A stretch of DNA of 10,506 nucleotides from an uncultured Oscillibacter sp. (GCA_904393855.1 CAJFNE010000053.1:1-10506), one strand, 5' to 3'. Shown: positions 1-5,894, counted from the first letter of the stretch. Program-made: numbers and translations. The notes: generated by a model not told the origin, from the sequence alone.

Positions 1-191
1 TTTGGATTAACCTCCAGCTTGCAAAGAAAACTCCAGAGTGTCTCGCTTATGTCGTGACCCATGAATTGGTGCACTTGCTGGAGCGAAATCACAATGAGCT
101 ATTCCAGAAGTATATGGACGCCTTTTTCCCGGAGTGGCGAGTAGTAAAGGAAACACTGAATCAGCAAATGCTGGATTATATGAGCGAGTAA
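1..191 (+). CDS. YgjP/M48-type metallopeptidase, 3' end only
   Basis: The gene enters from the left edge; the in-frame codons start at base 3 and end at TAA 189-191, giving the last 62 residues. The fragment contains the zinc-protease motif HELVH, followed by LLERNHN, where the second histidine is the expected third ligand. It continues with LFQKYMDAFFPEW, which matches the C-terminal pattern of the YgjP-like metal-dependent hydrolase family (DUF45, called M48 or SprT-like in annotations). Members are cytoplasmic, their substrates are poorly known, and they often lie beside restriction-modification or other accessory genes. What lies upstream is not visible. The gene is AT-richer than everything after about position 450, so it may belong to an island or to a different genomic segment. 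Family assignment is firm; function is not. Confidence 0.88.
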   Translation, partial: WINLQLAKKTPECLAYVVTHELVHLLERNHNELFQKYMDAFFPEWRVVKETLNQQMLDYMSE

Positions 192-442
192 TGTCTGATT
201 AGGCAAAATGAAATTTCTATAGAAAATTCGATAAAACCATGCTATAATACTCCTAAGCCACCCAATCATCCATCTCAAGCAAAACCCCTGATAGGATGGC
301 TCGGATAGATTTTTGATAGCAAAAGTCCGAATAGACCTTAGGATAAGGATAATCTGCATCAAAGAAAACCACGACGAATTAAATCCTCTATACAAAAAAG
401 TTTAGAAATGGATTTAACTCGGCGAGTGGGAATAAACAAAAA
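192..442. other. AT-rich intergenic stretch, no convincing gene
   Basis: About 250 bases of low-GC sequence separate the metallopeptidase gene from the GC-rich rest of the window. A good extended -10 box (TGCTATAAT, 240-248, plus strand) is present, but there is no clear -35 and no ORF with a ribosome site behind it. On the minus strand a stop-to-stop fragment of 41 codons (253-378) reads like protein (VVFFDADYPYPKVYSDF...) but has no ATG and no ribosome site. It could be a gene remnant or chance. A short direct repeat, AGTGGGAAT, occurs at 425-433 and 442-450. There is no tRNA and no recognised RNA family. Confidence 0.5.
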
Positions 443-460
443 GTGGGAATGAATGGTTTC

Positions 461-496
461 AACCCGCGGATTCCGTTTCAACGGAATCCGCGGGTT
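461..496. terminator. Perfect 16-bp inverted repeat, terminator-like hairpin
   Basis: The left arm (461-476) and right arm (481-496) are perfectly complementary, with a four-base TTCA loop. On the plus strand the stem is followed by a short T run (GGGTTTTCC), which fits a rho-independent terminator for transcripts coming from the left. On the minus strand the tail is TTGAAACC, a poor terminator tail. It sits where the base composition changes from AT-rich to GC-rich, so it could also be the end of a mobile or island segment. No second copy is visible in this window. Confidence 0.55.
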
Positions 497-661
497 TTCC
501 AGACTCTGCCGGCCATGAGCGAGTCAAGCCAGTCTCGGGTCCCGAGCAGGCGGAGGCCGCCTGCCAGCAGGAACAGGTCAGCAAGCAGGTCTAAGCGGAT
601 ATTCAACAGGGGCGCCGGATCATCGGCCAAGCGAACAGAACATCCATTTGGCTCGTTTCAT

Positions 662-694
662 GGCGCACACTCCTTTCTTTCAGGAGTGTGCGCC
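662..694 (-). terminator. Hairpin just after the SLH-protein gene
   Basis: Arms 662-674 and 682-694 form a perfect 13-bp stem with a seven-base loop, starting 22 bases beyond the TGA of the minus-strand SLH gene. The position fits a transcription terminator for the sigma factor/SLH unit. On the minus strand there is no T run after the stem (ATGAAACGAG follows); on the plus strand the tail is TTTGGTTT. Termination strength in the minus direction is therefore uncertain. Confidence 0.55.
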
Positions 695-715
695 TTTGGT
701 TTACCCGCACTGCCA

Positions 716-1867
716 TCAGCAATCGGCGGCAATCCGGCCGAGACAAGCCGCCAGTTCTCCCTTGGTAATCGGTGCATGTGGAGTGATGGTCCCGCTTGGC
801 TGGAATATTTCGCTTGTAATTGCCCACGATACAGCGTCCTGTGCCCAGGCGGAAACTTGACCACCATCCTCATAACGCTTCAGCACGGTTTGATCCGCCG
901 CAGGGCTGTTGAAAAAACGATAGAGCATCGCCAGTGCCTGCTCAATTGTCATACGGTCTTCCGGCCCGAACAAGCCATTCCCATAGCCGGCCAAGCACCC
1001 GCTTTGCTGTGCCCAAGTGATGGACTCTCGATTGGGATTGTCCGCGCTCACATCCCGGAATGGACATTGGGCCGGGTCCGCACCGGGCCGGCCTGCCGTG
1101 TTCCACAGCATCTGCGCTGCCTAAGCGCGGGTCACCGCGGACTGCTGGGCCGCCTCCTCCCAAGTGACGGAGATGTCGTCCAGATAATAGGAGGTCGTCG
1201 CCTCAAAAGCGGAGTCCGTGCCAATCACCAGGTACACCTCGCCCAGAACGTTGGCCGCAGTATCAAATTCGGCGGTGAACTCCTTGAACTCGTATTCCCC
1301 GGGGCGGTTGTTCTCCTCCTTGGCCATATTGCCCACAGCCACCATATCCCTGCCGCCGTTGCTCTGCCTGCCGGCGTCAAGATTCAGGCGAACGTAGGCG
1401 ACGCCTCCATCCTCTATGGGCAGGGCCGCCGGCTCGGTCGGTGTGACGCCGCATTTGACCGTGACACTCTCACCGGGAGAGCCGCCTACGCCGACCATAC
1501 CGCCCTCCACATCGGTGGCCAATTGGAACGACACGGTGAAATGGTAAGTCCGTGCCGGCGAAAATCCCCCCAGGGCCTTCACATACCCCATGAACAGATC
1601 GTCACTGTGGTTGTTGCCGGAGATAAAGATGCCGTTCCCCGCCCCGTCAATGGGGACCTTGCCGTAATCGTGCTGAAATTCGTAAAATTCCTCCACGCCC
1701 TCACTGCATGGGTAGTCTGCATAGATTGGCGTGAATCCAGCGTCATCCGTTTCAAAGTCGAACTTGACGGAGCTTGAATCCGCAGACACCGCCGCCGCCA
1801 AAGAACCTCCCGCCGCCATATTGAGCAGGACTAGAGATGCAATCCCCATAATTAGAACTCTTTTCAT
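716..1867 (-). pseudogene. Secreted SLH-anchored surface protein, broken by an in-frame TAG
   Basis: Read through its TAG, the frame encodes 383 residues. It starts at ATG 1865-1867, with AGGAGG eight bases upstream. Residues 1-26 are a signal peptide (MKRVLIMGIASLVLLNMAAGG). Residues 33-235 look like a beta-sandwich ectodomain containing GNNHSDDLFMGYVK, a Gly-rich stretch VGVGGSPGESV and an ending SYYLDDISVTW, as in carbohydrate-binding-like surface domains. From residue 243 come the tail of one S-layer homology repeat (AVTRA-stop-AAQMLWNTAGRP) and two further repeats (FRDVSADNP..., then AWAQDAVSWAITSEI...). SLH repeats normally bind secondary wall polymer at the cell surface. The TAG at 1121-1123 replaces a codon that is usually Gln or Glu in VTRAxAAQ, so one C-to-T change from CAG explains it. 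The 248-residue product would be secreted but not wall-anchored. The gene lies 58 bases behind the sigma factor gene, likely in the same operon. The ligand is unknown. Confidence 0.85.
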
Positions 1868-1925
1868 TCGAGATCCTCCTTTGCATGTTCGCTGTTTTGG
1901 GGGCCATCCCATTGGATGCGGGATG

Positions 1926-2669
1926 TCAGCCGTTTTGTTGGGATTCGATCGGAGAATTTGAAAAAAGAATCCATGCGGCGGCAGCAGACAGAAACAGTGC
2001 CAGGAATAGAACCAGCCAGAGAGAAACCACAGGTTCCACGGCGGGGATACTGCTGATCCCTACATCTCCCGGCGCTTCGGACGGCGCCTGGAAATACCGC
2101 GCCAGTTGACACCCAAAACCACCGCCGCAAAGAAGAACCAGAGCGGTGAGCGCCGCGAGGGATCGGCGTAATCTCTTGATGGATGCGGCGTAAATCCATT
2201 GAACGGTCCCGATGGGAACCGACAGCATTTGTGCGATCTCCTTGTGGGTCATATCTCCCAAAATCCTCATGCTGACGACTTTCCTCTGCCGCTCATTCAG
2301 CGGCGCGATTAATTGACGAAACGCATCCATATCCACAAAATCTTCGATTCTCCGATCCAGGACCGGAAACTCCGCCGTTTCTTCTAAAGGTACTGTGGAT
2401 TTCTCCCTTCTGAGGCACATCAGAGCCTCGTTTTTTACAACGGTCCTGAGCCAACTGAGCTCATGGTCCCTGGGGAACAAGTTCTGATCCAACTGATAGA
2501 GGCGCATCATGAGCGACTGAATCACATCGTAGCTATCCTCCTCGCTGTTCAATACCGAGTAAGCGGTGCTGAACAGAAAGCGGAAATAGTGTTGATACAG
2601 CAAATCAAATCCAGATGGGTCCTTTTCTTTTACAAGTTTCAAAATCTTCTTGATATCATTGCTTTGCAT
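1926..2669 (-). CDS. ECF-like sigma-70 factor with C-terminal membrane tail
   Basis: The product has 247 residues. Residues 15-85 match sigma-70 region 2 (FDLLYQHYFRFLFSTAYSVL, then the DVIQSLMMRLYQ core helix and ELSWLRTVVKNEAL). Residues 122-170 match region 4 with its helix-turn-helix (LNERQRKVVSMRILGDMTHKEIAQMLSVPIGTV). Unlike a plain ECF sigma factor it continues for about 75 residues. These hold a hydrophobic helix (about 171-188, with two cysteines), a Pro/Ser-rich linker and a second strong helix (about 214-236, LWLVLFLALFLSAAAAWILF). This suggests a membrane-tethered sigma factor whose tail could act as a built-in anti-sigma or anchor; that is inference. No separate anti-sigma gene lies next to it. 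ATG 2669 was chosen because an AAGGGG ribosome site precedes it; a GTG at 2690 would fall on the promoter. Its downstream neighbour is the SLH surface protein, a plausible target or partner. Confidence 0.85.
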   Translation of the reverse strand: MQSNDIKKILKLVKEKDPSGFDLLYQHYFRFLFSTAYSVLNSEEDSYDVIQSLMMRLYQLDQNLFPRDHELSWLRTVVKNEALMCLRREKSTVPLEETAEFPVLDRRIEDFVDMDAFRQLIAPLNERQRKVVSMRILGDMTHKEIAQMLSVPIGTVQWIYAASIKRLRRSLAALTALVLLCGGGFGCQLARYFQAPSEAPGDVGISSIPAVEPVVSLWLVLFLALFLSAAAAWILFSNSPIESQQNG

Positions 2670-2693
2670 GGGGCATCCCCTTCTTCCCACAAG

Positions 2694-2702
2694 ATTGTAT
2701 CA
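2694..2702 (-). promoter_or_regulatory. Candidate extended -10 promoter for the sigma factor gene
   Basis: On the minus strand TGATACAAT forms an extended -10 box about 25 bases before the chosen ATG. No recognisable -35 lies 16-18 bases upstream, and no typical ECF-type GGAAC motif is seen, so autoregulation cannot be read from the sequence. Confidence 0.35.
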
Positions 2703-2704
2703 TA

Positions 2705-3247
2705 GAATGAGATGCTGGCATATCCCTTGTTTGTTGGTACTGTCAGGAGAAATTATTGCGCAAAATATTCCACCGCCCGGAAACCAGCAAGGCCGTAAAG
2801 GGCCGTCCGTGGTCAGGAGAATCGGCACCCAGGCGCGCCGCCATTGACCGGCCCGCTTCTTTCAATTTTCAATAGGGCAAGTGATCAAATTACGCCCCAC
2901 GGCGGGACTGTCTGGGAGTGTCCGCGCCCCATGGCGGCGGCCGAAATGAGGCGAGTTTTTCGGGGTGTTTTGAGCTTGAAAGATTGCTTTTCCTCCGCTC
3001 CTGTGATACTATTCCGAAGCCAAGAAAACGGGGGTTCTCCGCGCAGCAGCGAATTTTCAAGTCCAGGAGGCCCTTTCGGTGCAAGGACTTCCTGGGCTTC
3101 CTTCCATCCCTTTGTCTACGGCTTTTCCGGTGAATGGGCGGCTGGCACCGCCTTTCCAGAGTCGCCGTGCCTCCCCAGCTCTTCTGTAAGCATTGTGATC
3201 CCCATCCTGTGAAAACGTCTTACAAATATTCAAAAGCCCCGTGAATC
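2705..3247. other. Long intergenic region without a convincing gene
   Basis: About 540 bases carry only short frames on both strands, without good ribosome sites or recognisable domains. Visible structure includes a palindromic TTGCGCAA core (2756-2763), a 6-bp stem AAGTCC/GGACTT flanking 3059-3090, and a GGCGG/CCGCC hairpin around 3136-3155. The minus strand of 3050-3230 reads like structured RNA (GAAAGGCGGTGCCAGCCGCC, then GCACCGAAAGGGCC), but I cannot match it to a riboswitch, T-box, SRP RNA, RNase P or 6S RNA. It may hold a regulatory RNA or decayed sequence. Confidence 0.5.
2984..3012 (+). promoter_or_regulatory. Candidate plus-strand sigma-A promoter inside the intergenic region
   Basis: TTGCTT (2984-2989) and TACTAT (3007-3012) are separated by 17 bases, each 4 to 5 of 6 matches to consensus. 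No ribosome site plus ORF follows closely, so a transcript from here would be non-coding or the leader of the small ORF at 3320. Chance occurrence is possible. Confidence 0.3.
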
Positions 3248-3279
3248 TTAACACTTCTCAAGCAATCGCGTGTTATATT
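3248..3279 (+). promoter_or_regulatory. Candidate promoter of the 32-codon ORF
   Basis: An extended -10 box TGTTATATT (3271-3279) lies about 40 bases before the ATG at 3320. A TTAACA (3248-3253) is upstream, but with a long 20-base spacer. The extended -10 could compensate for the poor -35 spacing. Confidence 0.4.
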
Positions 3280-3319
3280 GTTTTAACTCTTCTGGAAATA
3301 GCGGGATGGGAGAAGCAAA

Positions 3320-3418
3320 ATGGGCAGAAATCCATGGAAAAGCGGCCTTCAGTTTGTGGGCGCCTTCCTGGAGAACGCAGCGCCGGCAGCGGACGCCGGC
3401 AAGCCGGGCGAGGCCTAA
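3320..3418 (+). CDS. Possible 32-residue small protein
   Basis: ATG 3320 is preceded by GGGAG seven bases upstream and by a possible promoter at 3271-3279, and the frame ends at TAA 3416-3418. The product starts MGRNPWKSGLQFVGAFLENA and finishes in an Ala/Pro/Gly-rich tail. Residues 8-20 could form a short amphipathic or membrane-seeking helix, but the protein is too short for a clear transmembrane call. A strong hairpin follows 18 bases after the stop, so promoter, ribosome site, ORF and terminator are in the right order for a tiny independent gene. I do not recognise the family. The alternative is that this is the 5' part of a decayed gene or chance. It points towards the metal ATPase gene, which is on the opposite strand. 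Confidence 0.4.
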   Translation: MGRNPWKSGLQFVGAFLENAAPAADAGKPGEA

Positions 3419-3436
3419 GGGCCGGGGAGCTGGCAC

Positions 3437-3479
3437 ACGAGAGCGGAGGCGCGGGCAATGCCCGCACCTCCGCTCTCGT
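3437..3479. terminator. Strong hairpin shared by the small ORF and the metal ATPase gene
   Basis: Arms 3437-3449 and 3467-3479 pair over 13 bp. After one C-A mismatch the stem continues for 6 bp (3451-3456 with 3460-3465), closed by a three-base AAT loop. It lies between two converging units and begins 12 bases after the ATPase stop, so it probably ends transcripts from both sides. Neither side has a clean T run; the plus-strand tail is ATCCTGGGTTTCTC. Confidence 0.6.
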
Positions 3480-3491
3480 ATCCTGGGTTTC

Positions 3492-5363
3492 TCACGCATG
3501 CTGTCTCCACTTCAGCAGCAGCGCGGAGTTGATGATCACGAACACGGACCCCGCGTTGTGGACCAGGGCCCCCACCACCGGGTTCAGAATCCCCGTGATG
3601 GCCAGGAGGATGGCCGCGAAGTTTAGCATCATGGAGAAGGTCAGGTTATGCCGGATGGTCCGCATCATCCGCCGGCTCAATCGCAGCAGGTGTGGCAGCT
3701 CCCGGATCTCGTCGTTCACCAGGGCGATGTCCGCGGCGTCCACGGCGATGTCGCTGCCGATGCCCCCCATGGCGATGCCCACATAGGCCTTCTTCAGGGC
3801 CGGGGCGTCGTTGATGCCGTCGCCGATCATGCACACCTGCCGGCGCTGCCGCTGGGACTCGTCAATGTAGCGCAGTTTGTCCTCCGGCAGGCACTCCGCC
3901 CGGGCCTCGGACAGCCCTAGCTGCCGGGCAATGTGCTGGGCGGCGTTCTCGTTGTCGCCGGTCAGCAGCACCGGCGTCACGCCGCAGCTTTGGATCTGCC
4001 GGATCACATCCCCGGCGTCCGGCCGCAGAGTGTCCGCCAGGGCGATCAGCCCCGCCAGGGCCCCGTCCGCCGCCAGGTAGATCACCGTGCAGCCCTCGTT
4101 CAGGTATTCCTCCGCGCGGCTCTGGGCCTCTTCGCCCAGAGGAACCCCGCTCTCCTCCAGCAGTTCCCGGTTTCCAGCCAGCAGGCGGCGGCCGTCCACT
4201 TCCGCCGCCACGCCCCGGCCCGGCAGCATCCGAAAGTCCTCCGGCTCCGGCGCCTCCCGGTCCCAGCGCTCCCGGTAGCAGCGCACCACCGCCTTGCCCA
4301 GGGGGTGCTCGGACCGGCGCTCCGCGCCGGCGGCCCAGCCGTAGAGGGTCTCCTCGGAGACCTCCGGCCGGAAGCTGCGGACCGCCGTCACCTGGGGGGT
4401 GCCGAAGGTCAGCGTCCCCGTCTTGTCAAAGGTGATTTTCGACACCGCCGCCAGCCGCTCCAGGGCGTCCCCCTCCCGCACCAGGAAGCCGTGCTTCGTG
4501 GCGTTGCCGATGGCGGCCATGATGGCGGTGGGGGTGGCCAGCACCAGGGCGCAGGGGCAGAACACCACCAGGATCGTGACGGCGCGGATGATCTCCCCGG
4601 TGATGAGCCAGGTGAGCACCGCGGCGGTCAGGGCGATCACCACGATCCAGGTGGCCCAGCGGTCCGCCAGTCCCACGATCTTGGCCTTGCCGGCGTCGGC
4701 GGACTGGACCAGGCGGACATAGCGCTGGATCGTGCTGTCCTCCCCCACCTTGACCGCCCGCATGTCGAAGGACCCGAACTGGTTGACGGTGCCGCTGAAC
4801 ACCGTGTCCCCCACGGCCTTGTCCACCGGCAGGGACTCCCCGGTCATCACCGCCTGGTTGATGGAGGTCTGTCCGGCGGTGATCACGCCGTCCACCGCCA
4901 CGGTCTCCCCCGGCAGCACCCGCAGCAGGTCCCCCACCTGCACCTGCTCCGCCGGAATCACGGTCTCCTGCCCGTCCCGGAGAAGCCGGGCGGTGCGGGG
5001 CGTCAGGTGTACCAGCTTCTCGATACCCGCCCGGGCCTTCGCCACGGTCAGGTCCTCCAGCAGGGCCCCCAGCTGCATGATGAAGGCCACCTCGCCGGCG
5101 GCAAAGTCCTCCCCGATGGCGACGGAGGCCACCAGCGCGATGGACACCAGCACGTCCGCCTTGATGTCGAAAGCGGTTACCAGGCCGATGATGGCCTCCA
5201 GGATGATGGGGACGCCGCACAGGATGATGGCCACCCAGGCCGGGTCAAAGGGCAGCGGCAGCAGCTCAAAGATGCTGACCAGCAGCGCCAGCCCGGAGAG
5301 CACCAGGCAGGCGATGTCCTTCCGCGTGCCGCCCCACTCCAGGAATGCTTCCAGATGTTTCAT
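3492..5363 (-). CDS. P1B-type heavy-metal-translocating ATPase, CsoR-linked
   Basis: This 623-residue membrane pump moves a transition metal out of the cytoplasm using ATP. Visible motifs are the actuator TGES (174-177), the transmembrane metal motif CPC (269-271), the phosphorylation site DKTGT with Asp313, the nucleotide-domain HP (353-354) and GDGIND (514-519). Hydrophobic segments lie at about 16-36, 42-63, 70-102, 236-255, 261-279, 576-592 and 596-617. There is no N-terminal HMA domain: only about 15 residues precede the first helix. The last two helices carry NLTFSMMLNF and HNAGS (602-606). They lack the YN and MxxSS signatures of Cu(I) pumps, the K and DxG of Zn/Cd pumps, and the HEGGT of Co/Fe pumps. 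CsoR control suggests copper, but the helix motifs leave the metal open. ATG 5361-5363 follows a GGGAGGG site. A consensus promoter with an embedded operator precedes the gene. Confidence 0.95.
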   Translation of the reverse strand: MKHLEAFLEWGGTRKDIACLVLSGLALLVSIFELLPLPFDPAWVAIILCGVPIILEAIIGLVTAFDIKADVLVSIALVASVAIGEDFAAGEVAFIMQLGALLEDLTVAKARAGIEKLVHLTPRTARLLRDGQETVIPAEQVQVGDLLRVLPGETVAVDGVITAGQTSINQAVMTGESLPVDKAVGDTVFSGTVNQFGSFDMRAVKVGEDSTIQRYVRLVQSADAGKAKIVGLADRWATWIVVIALTAAVLTWLITGEIIRAVTILVVFCPCALVLATPTAIMAAIGNATKHGFLVREGDALERLAAVSKITFDKTGTLTFGTPQVTAVRSFRPEVSEETLYGWAAGAERRSEHPLGKAVVRCYRERWDREAPEPEDFRMLPGRGVAAEVDGRRLLAGNRELLEESGVPLGEEAQSRAEEYLNEGCTVIYLAADGALAGLIALADTLRPDAGDVIRQIQSCGVTPVLLTGDNENAAQHIARQLGLSEARAECLPEDKLRYIDESQRQRRQVCMIGDGINDAPALKKAYVGIAMGGIGSDIAVDAADIALVNDEIRELPHLLRLSRRMMRTIRHNLTFSMMLNFAAILLAITGILNPVVGALVHNAGSVFVIINSALLLKWRQHA

Positions 5364-5398
5364 AACTCCCTCCCAGTTCCTGTTTCAGGTACGGGATT

Positions 5399-5427
5399 AT
5401 TATACCTATAGGGGTATAGGTTGTCAA
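5399..5427 (-). promoter_or_regulatory. Consensus sigma-A promoter of the metal ATPase gene
   Basis: Reading the minus strand, TTGACA (5422-5427) and TATAAT (5399-5404) are perfect consensus boxes separated by exactly 17 bases. The start point would fall near 5392, giving a leader of about 30 bases. A CsoR-type operator fills the spacer, so the promoter should be strong when derepressed and silent when the repressor is bound. Confidence 0.9.
5402..5418. promoter_or_regulatory. CsoR-type operator in the ATPase promoter
   Basis: The palindromic ATACCTATAGGGGTATA has the shape of known CsoR boxes (TACCC-ATA-GGGTA type). It lies between the -35 and -10 boxes and overlaps part of the -10. It matches the site in front of csoR at 15 of 17 positions. 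Repressor binding here would block polymerase; metal binding by CsoR would release it. Confidence 0.88.
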
Positions 5428-5441
5428 GCTCAAAATAGAAA

Positions 5442-5463
5442 CCCGCCGCGCTGCCGCGGCGGG
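5442..5463 (-). terminator. Rho-independent terminator of csoR
   Basis: A 9-bp GC stem (5442-5450 with 5455-5463) with a four-base loop begins 8 bases after the csoR stop. On the minus strand it is followed by the T-rich tail TTTCTATTTT. It separates csoR from the ATPase promoter, so the two genes are mostly transcribed apart. Confidence 0.85.
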
Positions 5464-5471
5464 CCTCCCGT

Positions 5472-5747
5472 TCACTTCATGTTGGCGAACCGCTCCACCG
5501 CCTTGGTGAAGCTGGCGATGGTCTGATCCGCGTCCCCGTGCTCAATGCCGTCCCGGACGCAGTGCTGGATGTGCCCCTCCAGCACCACCTGGCCGCACCT
5601 GTGCAGGGCGGATTTCGCCGCGTTGATCTGGGCCAGCACGTCCTCGCAGGGCACGTCCTGGTCCACCATCCGGTCGATGGCCTGCACCTGCCCGATGATC
5701 TTCTTCAAACGCCGGTGCAGATTGTCGGCGTCCATACACTGTCGCAT
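5472..5747 (-). CDS. csoR: CsoR/RcnR-family metal-sensing repressor
   Basis: The 91-residue, all-helical DNA-binding repressor releases its operator on binding metal. ATG 5745-5747 is preceded by GGAGG with 7 bases between, and the N-terminal segment DADNLHRRLKKIIGQVQAIDRM is typical of the family. The metal-site residues are Cys34, His59 and Cys63, with the C-x24-H-x3-C spacing of copper-sensing CsoR proteins; this separates it from RcnR (His-Cys-His-His) and FrmR types. The residue before Cys34 is Pro, where Mycobacterium CsoR has a second-shell Tyr. Extra cysteines are Cys4 and Cys51. Two near-identical operators, one in front of csoR and one in front of the ATPase gene, show autoregulation plus control of the pump. 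Cu(I) is the best guess for the inducer, but the ATPase motifs make another metal possible. Confidence 0.93.
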   Translation of the reverse strand: MRQCMDADNLHRRLKKIIGQVQAIDRMVDQDVPCEDVLAQINAAKSALHRCGQVVLEGHIQHCVRDGIEHGDADQTIASFTKAVERFANMK

Positions 5748-5759
5748 GTCAACACCTCC

Positions 5760-5776
5760 ATACCCATAGGGGAATA
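5760..5776. promoter_or_regulatory. CsoR-type operator in front of csoR
   Basis: ATACCCATAGGGGAATA differs from the ATPase-promoter site at two of 17 positions. It lies just downstream of the csoR -10 box, covering the expected start point near 5775. This is consistent with negative autoregulation. Confidence 0.82.
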
Positions 5777-5781
5777 TGTAT

Positions 5782-5810
5782 ATTATCCGGCAGGGACGGC
5801 GGTTTGTCAA
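5782..5810 (-). promoter_or_regulatory. Sigma-A promoter of csoR
   Basis: On the minus strand TTGACA (5805-5810) and GATAAT (5782-5787) are separated by 17 bases, about 35 bases before the csoR ATG. The -35 is perfect and the -10 has five of six matches. Confidence 0.82.
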
Positions 5811-5844
5811 GGGGATGCACCCCCTTTCCTTTCCGCCGCCAGCC

Positions 5845-5853
5845 TGCTATAAT
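5845..5853 (+). promoter_or_regulatory. Extended -10 promoter of the amidohydrolase gene
   Basis: TGCTATAAT is a perfect extended -10 box, placing the start point near 5860 and leaving a leader of about 35 bases. The -35 candidate at 5825-5830 (TTTCCT) is weak. The promoter is divergent from that of csoR and about 35 bases from it; no CsoR box overlaps it. Confidence 0.65.
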
Positions 5854-5894
5854 AGGGCTGAATCTTGATCAAACCCAAAAAGGAGCGAATTTCC

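Noticed and set aside
99..395. Minus-strand 98-codon frame overlapping the metallopeptidase 3' end
   Set aside because: It has no ribosome site, overlaps a conserved gene, and its hydrophobic composition is expected from AT-rich DNA.
500..650. Minus-strand stop-bounded frame reading LADLFLLAGGLRLLGTRDWL
   Set aside because: It has no start or ribosome site, the opposite strand is open as well, and no family is recognised.
443..1777. Long plus-strand open frame of 444 codons
   Set aside because: It is antisense to the SLH surface-protein gene, which has a signal peptide, recognisable SLH repeats and an AGGAGG site; the plus frame has no recognisable domain and arises from GC-rich codon use.
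2844..3212. Plus-strand 122-codon frame in the intergenic region
   Set aside because: It has no ribosome site, no domain and low-complexity Ser/Pro/Phe composition; the opposite strand is equally open, so coding is not supported.
3050..3230. Match to SRP RNA, T-box or a known riboswitch
   Set aside because: Fragments such as GGAAGGAAGC and GGCGGTGCC resemble pieces of SRP RNA or T-box leaders, but the required neighbouring conserved bases and pairings are absent.
3933..5411. Plus-strand open frame of 492 codons opposite the metal ATPase
   Set aside because: The His/Gln/Gly-rich composition is typical of an antisense shadow, and it lies wholly over a gene with clear P-type ATPase motifs.
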